Both the position numbers and the translations under genes were made by a program. Below are positions 46,601 through 49,838 of a DNA stretch of 49,838 nt, one piece after another. The notes beneath the pieces are model-generated. The model saw nothing but the letters and a program-made list of their open reading frames with translations. It did not search any database and was not told where the DNA came from. Positions within the stretch are counted from its first letter, which is position 1, and each line of letters starts with the position of its first letter. Location of the stretch: positions 1 to 49,838 of the forward strand of contig JAUCBJ010008812.1 in NCBI GenBank assembly GCA_032718475.1. Direction: 5' to 3'. Origin of the DNA: Nemertoderma westbladi. Its lineage: Eukaryota; Xenacoelomorpha; Nemertodermatida; Nemertodermatidae.

Positions 46601-47904
46601 TGAATCGAGTGGCGGGGTGTTTTTTTTTTGTAAAAACACGTGGAAGCGGTCGAAATGGCGGGTTTAAGTAAGCCCGGGAAGCCAATTTTGAAGATCGGCG
46701 GTGATTGGCTGCTACATATTTGATGACGTCATTTCGAAGTGATCTGATAATTCGTATCTTGGTTTCTATGGAGAGAGATTTCCGATCGATTCAATACACA
46801 TTCATTTAATCTCAATACTTTCACACGTGGCTTATATCAATTAAAAGCGGAGAGTCTTGCGCGGCCTTTGACACTATACAATTAATTAAATTCATGATGA
46901 GGAACACTGATAAAATGCTGTTCACAAATGCTGTTCAGCAGTATTTCCAGCAGCAATACTGCATTCGAAGCTGTGTTGATTACGGTAAGGTCTGCAGATT
47001 AGATTGAAATAACATTAAACTTGTAATACCGGTAGTATAATAATTGGTAAGGCTACTGAATATTAAAAATGTGTCACCGGTATATCTTACTTAATGAAGG
47101 AAAGCTGCAATACTTAGCTCACCACTGAAAGGTATTGCACATTTAGTGTTATTATTAATCTGTAAATATAATCTGTAGGCCTTACCGTACTCAATGCAGA
47201 AGGGAGCTGATGTGTTATGCTTGCTTACAGGTGAGGTGATCATAGATCTGCATTGTGAACAGCATTTTATCAATATTCCTCATCATGAATTAATTAATTA
47301 TATTGTAAAAAGACGTGCAAGACTTTCCGCTTTCAATTATCGCGGTCCATAGAAACCAAGATAAAAATTATCAGAGCACTTTGTAGTAACGTCAAATCTC
47401 TAGCAGCCAATCACAGCCGATTTTCAAAATTGGCTTCCCGGCCTTATTTAAACCCGACATTTCAACCGTTTATTCGTGTTATTATAAAAAACACACCCTC
47501 CACTCGTTTCAGGGCACCTTGTTACCCCTTATTAAATTGTTTCTAGCCCAACAATTTTTTCGCGCCCCAACCCCATTAGAGATGATATATTCGATTCCGT
47601 AAATTAAAAACAATAAGAGAAGGATCAATGAGTGTCTGTTTAATTAGCAAACCATCCAACAAACGGAGTCCGCAACAGATAGAGTTGGCCTACAGTAGGC
47701 CTACTAAGAATTCAATTACTCTGAAACTTGCGTCACTGAAGTAGGTTGTTGATGAATTAATTGTCGGATCTCAAAAACAGTGGATACTATACAATAGAAA
47801 TGTAACTGTATAAGCTAGAAAGGAGGCTACATCTACTATAATTGATAATATCGAAATGCACTCACCTGTTTCCCAATAACAGTGTCAATACTATCAGGAT
47901 CCAT
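25450..47904 (-). CDS. prox: Prox/prospero homeobox transcription factor, seven coding exons
   Basis: I assembled this from exons at 47904-47866, 46467-46277, 45853-44683, 40039-39879, 35295-35191, 27869-27842 and 25659-25450. All junctions are GT/AG, all phases agree, and they give about 634 residues (human PROX1 has 737). Prox proteins are nuclear factors controlling cell fate in nervous system, eye, liver or endothelium. The N-terminal part has a basic stretch ending KRPRVDVG (human RRRVDIG), an acidic cluster at about 251-270, and a coiled-coil-like segment at 335-364 whose HMKQQLDALEKTFSKFYGED resembles the human segment around LEDMQKQLRQLQEKFYQIYD. The homeo-Prospero domain runs from about residue 473 to 620, including LKKAKLMFFYTRYPSS, QLIKWFSNFR, and SWKKQIYKIINKLDS. 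Exons beyond the third are conserved family sequence; additional exons between the third and fourth cannot be excluded. Introns carry several mobile elements and one nested gene. Confidence 0.94.
26409..26445. repeat. GGACAATTCCGACCC direct repeat
   Basis: Two tandem copies at about 26411 and 26426, and a third diverged copy (GGACAATTCTGACCC) at 27112. They may mark the ends of an undefined repeat element in prox intron 6. Confidence 0.4.
26910..27075. repeat. Cluster of CTACGCGTAG palindromes
   Basis: About six copies of the 10-bp palindrome CTACGCGTAG or close variants occur in 165 bases, with TTATACGTAGCA-type spacers in the first part. They lie in intron 6 of prox. Confidence 0.75.
27842..27869 (-). 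CDS. prox: prox exon 6 (28-nt microexon)
   Basis: The acceptor AATTTATATTTTAG is followed by C completing Ser, then FQIFHYNPK, and the donor CAAA/GTGAACC in phase 0. The spacing from the split codon to HYN is identical to human (R-ALNM-HYN), and the next exon starts at the same VP as the human exon. The segment after HYN is about four residues shorter than human (KANDFE). The call rests on phase, spacing and the HYN match; the residues before HYN are divergent. Confidence 0.8.
28413..28418 (-). terminator. Candidate poly(A) signal of the PH-domain gene
   Basis: ATTAAA on the minus strand, 14 bases beyond the stop codon. Very close to the stop, so it may be only one of several or a chance match. 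Confidence 0.3.
28432..30072 (-). CDS. PH-domain protein, single exon, nested in prox intron 5
   Basis: It encodes 546 residues with no introns. Residues about 13-110 form a pleckstrin-homology domain resembling the spectrin type: HGFLWKHD (strand 1), SWDREYIILNGDSLYCFRGY (strands 2-3), and the C-terminal helix with its conserved Trp (LLWQWSAGLTKAI). PH domains bind phosphoinositides or protein partners at membranes. The rest is predicted disordered, rich in Ser, Lys and Arg, with repeated phenylalanine-rich basic patches (RKKFSFFTKN, KRKFFFFNKQK) and VRKISAPNLRR, which could be kinase sites. The C-terminus carries a short acidic helix (AEAVAEIEAFERDFLRG). Start and stop are clear. It lies wholly inside prox intron 5 (35190-27870) on the same strand. 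I do not recognise a specific orthologue. Lack of introns may indicate retroposition; no poly(A) tract remains. Confidence 0.85.
   Translation of the reverse strand: METFDFLVENSVHHGFLWKHDINKGSWDREYIILNGDSLYCFRGYKECHAKDIVHLYGCSLTVDDQVLNGIQRNILRLDKDDVSVCTLLADSAQLLWQWSAGLTKAIAEARDHNSKVPVRRPSDDCTVSGLDRRKSYLLEHLLMQTNVELNDRDRQKLKLGPTKTTPSTGFSANLSDGVVDCENDYRNNNCLDFRNHEERFKRDLLNEKMRISQRLKSGVPYIVIDKTEIRSTNKGNKDHLKELEGALNAVDSEVSAYNCHSSRNRAESTVPALLTDILQPDGTLKMRKKFSFFTKNPTSQKSATIERNLNVGGASRKKGEFTRGSSAENQDYGETSCSALRVGACLDSSHESSKDGSGCSTPPGAPSTPIDGKSKRKFFFFNKQKMSFSTMDLTATGRKLPGGETTEECVSDEVKPKPKTPRMRKFVSHDNLKSRRSRYRQEESVKNDTSTSEEENSMAVGKLKRQPPVRKISAPNLRRQRFNRAASELRLNELATGGHYTDEQLTQHSFPASVPTTTDKLSMAEAVAEIEAFERDFLRGRIDGF
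30205..30245. repeat. (ATGTT)n microsatellite
   Basis: About eight imperfect units of ATGTT, next to a LINE tail at 30246. Confidence 0.8.
30246..30302 (+). mobile_element. Extreme 3' fragment of the RTE-like LINE
   Basis: GGGAAGCCAGGAAGGAACTC, then CATTTCCACTGTCTGAG, then CTCGCTCGACCTAGTAGTA. This is the last 55 bp of the LINE at 37033-39713, in opposite orientation, ending at exactly the same CCTAGTAGTA terminus. It is a very short 5'-truncated insertion 174 bp upstream of the PH-domain gene start. Confidence 0.85.
30303..32630. other. AT-rich prox intron, no gene seen
   Basis: Contains a poly-C tract near 30827-30850 and ACTTACATAA repeats near 31707-31745. Short open frames near 31870-32330 on the minus strand show no recognisable domain or splice-consistent match to prox. 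Confidence 0.45.
32635..34400 (-). pseudogene. Degenerate copy of the RTE-like LINE
   Basis: Colinear with the LINE at 37033-39713 over the reverse transcriptase, including the 3' end (GAGCGAGCTCAGACA), the segment around the FADD box (ATGTCATCCGCAAAGTCGG on the plus strand, near 33353) and the QGDTLAP region. It carries many frameshifts and stops and has lost several hundred bases towards its 5' end, where only an endonuclease remnant near 34310-34400 is left. It is interrupted at 33547-33788 by unrelated DNA. Confidence 0.85.
33547..33788. other. Insertion of about 240 bp inside the degenerate LINE
   Basis: The LINE sequence stops at CACCAT (33546) and resumes at CATCTGGTGAG (about 33785), leaving AT-rich DNA of unknown origin between. 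No terminal repeats or coding capacity were recognised. Confidence 0.6.
34401..35190. other. AT-rich prox intron 5, no gene seen
   Basis: No supported feature apart from CATACATACTG-type short repeats around 34990-35060. Confidence 0.4.
35191..35295 (-). CDS. prox: prox exon 5 (homeo-Prospero domain, middle)
   Basis: The acceptor TTTTTTTCAG/G is followed by EFFYLQIEKFSRQAISDGVT, then MATNIVIIEDSDLF. Human PROX1 has EFYYIQMEKYARQAINDGVT here. The donor CTTTTCAG/GTCGTTG leaves two bases (AG) that join the next exon to give Ser where human has Arg. The exon is 105 nt. Confidence 0.95.
35692..36798 (-). mobile_element. Solo LTR with 5-bp target duplication ACATT
   Basis: On the plus strand the element runs from TGTTCGCGC (35697) to GCTTTTACA (36793) and is flanked by ACATT at 35692-35696 and ACATT at 36794-36798. 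In minus orientation it starts TGTAAAAGC and ends GCGCGAACA, with TG/CA ends. It is homologous to the 3' LTR at 5100-6681 and has one copy of the 3' segment rather than two. A 12-bp tandem TCACACTACTTC repeat lies at about 36060-36098. It was left by recombination between two LTRs of a full element in prox intron 4. Confidence 0.92.
37038..38810 (-). CDS. LINE reverse transcriptase
   Basis: It is an uninterrupted 590-residue frame. Reverse-transcriptase blocks in order: NNKASGLDEIPAEVWK (109-124), QNGFRPNRST (201-210), VDFKKAFDS (236-244), LQGDTLAPLLF (295-305) and the catalytic FADDIALL (344-351), followed by the LHINASKTEFM block and the C-terminal LRFSGHCWRSKDEV motif near the end. These are typical of RTE-like non-LTR elements. 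All catalytic Asp residues are present, so this copy decayed little after insertion, although without a working endonuclease it cannot mobilise itself. Confidence 0.93.
   Translation of the reverse strand: MAYNISQEKFIQDKTEAITTAHIQQQSRLTWQTVNKVSGRKSCAKGRLKADSPEERVGKWKNHFSNLLGQPPNIEVSPTRKIYDKTLPIETGDFTPAELQRSIKSMSNNKASGLDEIPAEVWKTGVLNRPLLNVCNRMLKEEKPPPISTKGQLKPLPKKGDLGIPTNYRGICLLVVAAKIYNKMILYRIRPHIEKLLRKSQNGFRPNRSTIAQILALRRLIEGIKSKNLPAVMTFVDFKKAFDSIHRGKMLEILRAYGIPEVIVAGIGLLYCDTEAQVLSPDGETEFFSILAGVLQGDTLAPLLFEIVLDYAMRTATKGEDLGFTLQERRSSRYPATTVTDTDFADDIALLSNTLADAQLLLNKVERAAKEVGLHINASKTEFMTFNVDGNLTTIDNNQLRKVDDFQYLGSWIESNKKDIEVRKAKAWVALSKMDTIWKSDLSRHLKTKFFRATVESVFLYGGETWTLTKSLEQRIDGCYTRLLRAALNISWRQHMTNAELYGTIPPVSTTLRERRLRFSGHCWRSKDEVIPDLLFWQPTHGKRSRGRPAITYVDQLERDTELRRNEIATTMENREAWKDLISTVRVRST
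38708..39713 (-). pseudogene. LINE apurinic-like endonuclease domain, N-terminally truncated
   Basis: About 335 residues. The exonuclease-endonuclease-phosphatase fold is recognisable from VICCYSPTN, IAGDLNAPIG (GDLNA at 81-85), and LDYILI (144-149). The final catalytic motif, normally SDHR, reads SGHR (171-174): the Asp is replaced by Gly, which should abolish target nicking. The first part of the domain is missing through 5' truncation of the insertion. A frame change separates it from the reverse-transcriptase part, which would be one ORF in an active element. Confidence 0.88.
39879..40039 (-). CDS. prox: prox exon 4 (start of homeo-Prospero domain)
   Basis: The acceptor ATTCACACAG is followed in phase 0 by GWATNLTPNHLKKAKLMFFY, then TRYPSSAVLRLHFPDVRFSR, then HNNAQLIKWFSNF. 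These match the first half of the PROX homeodomain almost residue for residue (human LSPNHLKKAKLMFFYTRYPS). The donor TTCAG/GTCGGT splits an Arg codon at FSNFR, the same position as in vertebrate PROX1. The exon is 161 nt. A LINE inserted 166 bp into the following intron. Confidence 0.97.
40100..41215. other. prox intron 3 DNA, no gene seen
   Basis: Contains poly-C near 40208-40230. A minus-strand segment at about 40960-40855 reads Cys-rich before a GTAAGT and was considered as an exon (see rejected items). Confidence 0.4.
41220..41430. repeat. Interspersed-repeat tail with (AACGACAG)n
   Basis: ACCAAGTTTGGATAGATTTC is followed by a (AACGACAG)5 run at about 41338-41378. A sequence of the type 'accaagtttg..' leading into a short cgacag tandem is a widespread form of LINE 3' end or SINE tail. 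The family is not identified. Confidence 0.45.
41780..42512. other. GC-richer repeat-like block, unclassified
   Basis: Markedly higher GC than the flanking intron, ending in CATCATCATTATGATGATC directly before the fold-back element at 42513. This looks like the untranslated end of a LINE or SINE, possibly of the element whose reverse-transcriptase fragment is at 43516-44240. Assignment is tentative. Confidence 0.35.
42513..43278. mobile_element. Fold-back (MITE-like) element in prox intron 3
   Basis: Two arms of about 300 bp face each other: 42513-42845 and about 42985-43278. Shared words in inverted order include GGCGCAAGTGATGATTATTC, TCTCCTAC.GCATT, CATTAGAACCGCAATG, AGAGCGAATAG.TCTTGAGAT and AAGTACGGCACA. 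The left arm has a 28-bp insertion near 42643. There is no transposase frame. Confidence 0.75.
43516..44240 (-). pseudogene. LINE reverse-transcriptase fragment, second family
   Basis: A 128-residue frame (43902-43516) contains AVIFVDFFKAFDSVSRSRMF and VLWGVLQGDTLAPFLFIIVV. The sequence upstream on the minus strand, to about 44240, continues the reverse transcriptase in broken frames (NGVPPEVLK-like segment near 44135). VDFFKAFDS and QGDTLAP are the classical RT blocks; the FADD box is lost. It is clearly a different subfamily from the LINE at 37033. Confidence 0.85.
44683..45853 (-). CDS. prox: prox exon 3 (large central exon)
   Basis: The acceptor ATGTTTTAG/G gives NSYTLLKTPACGSNHAVD before the first internal Met at 45798. 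The exon encodes 390 codons and ends STNQ at the donor CAA/GTAAGT (44682-44677). It contains an acidic cluster (LSEDDDVNIDDVDSDEDN), the coiled-coil-like segment and, at protein residues about 377-432, a run of roughly 11-residue imperfect repeats around HGN (IKHGNLPSQL, CHGNHPSSHL, PHGNQLLQQS, HSNQLAQLSR). Reading past the donor gives 26 unrelated codons and a stop at 44602. Confidence 0.9.
46277..46467 (-). CDS. prox: prox exon 2 (nuclear localisation signal)
   Basis: The acceptor TTATTTTTTCGCAG is preceded by a pyrimidine tract. The 191-nt exon encodes DVYHYPQF and, at the end, IRRKKRRNKRPRVDVGLP. The arginine/lysine run is a classical nuclear import signal and corresponds to the TKRRRVDIGVKR region of vertebrate PROX1. 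The donor CCCAG/GTAATA leaves phase 2, completed as Arg by the next exon. Confidence 0.88.
46539..47574. mobile_element. Large fold-back element (about 1 kb) in prox intron 1
   Basis: The left arm (46539 to about 46926) and the right arm (about 47256-47574) are inverted copies. Shared words include AATTGTTGGGCTAGAAACAA, AACAAGGTGCCCTGAA, GGAAGCCAATTTTGAA (or AAAATTGGCTTCC) and CTTGGTTTCTATGG. A second inner pair (CTGCATTC..TACGGTAAGG near 46958 and CCTTACCGTACTCAATGCAG near 47182) extends the hairpin. No transposase frame is present. The arms differ at many positions and by short indels, so it is not young. Confidence 0.8.
47866..47904 (-). CDS. prox: prox exon 1 (start codon)
   Basis: ATG at 47904-47902 opens MDPDSIDTVIGKQ, followed directly by the donor CAG/GTGAGTGC in phase 0. 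The next exon also begins in phase 0. The short acidic start resembles the human N-terminus (MPDHDST...SRQ). No other ATG in phase was found closer. An alternative start is the Met in KMAGQP of exon 2. Confidence 0.7.
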
Positions 47905-49838
47905 TGCTTACGTAATTATATAAATTGCTCTACATGCAGACATGTACCTAATTCACTATTATACTGCAAGTCTGGCTGTTAGTTTCATTACTCTTATAGC
48001 CAGCCGATTAATTAAACTATCAGATCACAATACAGCAATACATAAACATATAATAACTACTGTACTATACAGTAAGACTATCTAAATAAACAGAGGAAAA
48101 CTTCCATAACTTTATTTGCGCTTACATTATTAACCGGTACATCAAACGTTGTATTAGGATGACCAGTAAGCCACTTTGTTGTCTTACATTTGGATTAACT
48201 TGTTTTAAATTTCCCGCGTTGTACATGAATATTTGAATTGGTTGCTATTGGATGGTCTTATTCTGTTTGTGGGCTATTTTTTCTGACGGCTGAGTATAAG
48301 GCAATATGTAATAACGTCATACTATGATAACTAATTTTTACTTTTTACAATAAAAACATCTTCCTTTTCTGGCAAAATGCTGTTGAGATGATTTGCATTA
48401 CTTTATAACAACTTGCTTGAACATTTTAAGTTTCAACGCTCACAAGAATAACTTTGGGTGTGGTTACACTCTCAGCCTCTTCAAAGACTTTATCGCAAAT
48501 AAATCAGGCTTAAGCTTAGCAAATTTATCCATCCTTAAGGTTGTGCATCAGATAATAGCGCTGAGTGTGTTTACCAAATTATATGTCAAAGCTATTCATT
48601 TTTGGTTACATATTATTATGCTTGAACTACAGTACAGTGTGTCCTACAGTATGTTTCGTGTACACATACTGTAGACACTCTTTCTATATCTTCTGTTTGT
48701 TTCTTTCCATTAGTGTAGGTACCTGATATTGTTTATGCATTAGTGTCTTGCTTGAAGGTACTTGAGTAAACAATTTTTAAGGTGTGTCCTGCACCATTCT
48801 TAGCTTTGACTGCTCTGTGTAGGAGGTAGGTAAATATACATAGAAATACATTTTCCAAGCGAACATCCAACCCTCAGGATGTAGGCCAACAACAACCAAC
48901 CACTCTTGTAGTATGCGAGACAGGGGGGGGGGGGGGGGGGGGGGGAATTGATGGAAATCACATCTTTGTGAATAAGACCGGATTTATTTTACTCCACATA
49001 TATCTCAGACATAAAATATTAACAAATAGTAAGAAATATTATTAGTCATCATAATGCGTTTGAGCGCTTTATTACAAATTTTCTCCTATCCCAACCCTAA
49101 CTGCTTTAATATATAAAGTCTTCAGAGCTGAAATTATTTAATATAATATATTTTTAATTTAAACTGTCCTTTAGTAGTTTTAATAGGCCTACATCATAGT
49201 GTTTCTACAAAAGAATACAATTTAATGCCGTGTGCAATTCTTAAAACGAAATTAATTCTTACTCAAATAAAATTCCCAAATAACATTTGATCCGACTACT
49301 GTAAATAACTGTACCCAAGACGTTTTATCCTTAATCTGAAAGTATTCAAGGAAGTTTCCAGTAACTCTTACTCATAACCAAGGCTCATTCATTCAGACAG
49401 TAACAGTTCCTTACTGTTCAGCCATATTCAATGAGGTTACCGTGTGATTCCTTTACCAAACTTGGGCAATCTAAGTTTCTTAGCAGCTGTACCTGAGATT
49501 ACCCATTCCTTCATCCAACCAAATTCCAGGATACCACAATTCCAACGCAATTAACTTACTTACTGCCGTTTTTCGGGTACTGTGCCTTTCCATGTCTTTT
49601 AAGAATATAACATTGAACATTTAATTCAAATAATATAAAATTTGTAACACGTTTTTAAGCGGATTAGTATTCGTTCTATCGGCCAACGATATACTGGTAC
49701 TGATTATCAATACAGTTAAAATGAACAAATATGTATTTTTAGTAGGCTAAAGCCTAAATCTGATAACAACTGGGGATCGCATTCATTTTACTAGAATTTC
49801 AAAATGATTACTGTAGATACCAAATAAATAATAAACAG
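47905..49838. other. Upstream flank of prox, no gene seen
   Basis: AT-rich sequence holding whatever promoter prox has, plus a 23-base poly-G run at 48923-48945. One plus-strand frame at 48393-48674 has no recognisable features. Confidence 0.45.
48923..48945 (+). repeat. Poly-G run of 23 bases
   Basis: Uninterrupted G homopolymer, one of several long G or C runs in the window (also near 7391, 7449, 8308, 30827, 44317 and 44415). Confidence 0.95.

Overview
This is a window of nuclear DNA from an animal. It holds spliced genes with GT/AG introns, non-LTR and LTR retrotransposons, fold-back (MITE-like) elements and large satellite arrays. A prospero-class homeobox gene and a GOLPH3 gene fix it as metazoan. 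The repeat style (frequent AGGCCTAC and ACCGGTA words, RTE-like LINEs) suggests a marine invertebrate, but the phylum cannot be fixed from sequence alone.

Layout. 1-766: gene-free leader. 767-6681: an LTR retrotransposon with three long reading frames that end in zinc knuckles and a basic tail, a polypurine tract and a 3' LTR. No protease, reverse transcriptase or integrase is visible. 6682-10250: CT-rich, poly-C-rich DNA with tandem repeats and one unrecognised minus-strand reading frame. 10258-11905: a 42-bp satellite whose orientation flips near 10555. 12000-14880: small inverted-repeat elements. 14894-15802: a complete uninterrupted GOLPH3 gene. 15944-22505: about 6.5 kb of 36-bp satellite with a 2,798-bp higher-order duplication, starting right after the GOLPH3 poly(A) signal. 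23280-23370: a lone well-formed exon resembling a sperm-tail PG-rich repeat. 24143-24527: a 15-bp array.

The right half is dominated by one gene on the minus strand. I assembled it from seven exons between 47904 and 25450, most of them far too short to stand out as ORFs. It is a Prox/prospero transcription factor of about 634 residues. Its exons encode a basic nuclear signal, an acidic and coiled-coil middle and a complete homeo-Prospero domain split over four exons, including a 28-nt microexon. Its introns are full of other things. Intron 1 holds a 1-kb fold-back element. Intron 3 holds a LINE fragment and a second fold-back element. Intron 4 holds a 2.7-kb RTE-like LINE with a 7-bp target duplication, and a solo LTR with a perfect 5-bp duplication that belongs to the same family as the element at 767-6681. 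Intron 5 contains an entire single-exon PH-domain gene on the same strand.

The two most unusual items are the LTR element with a giant gag-like region and no visible pol, and the same-strand gene nested in the Prox intron.
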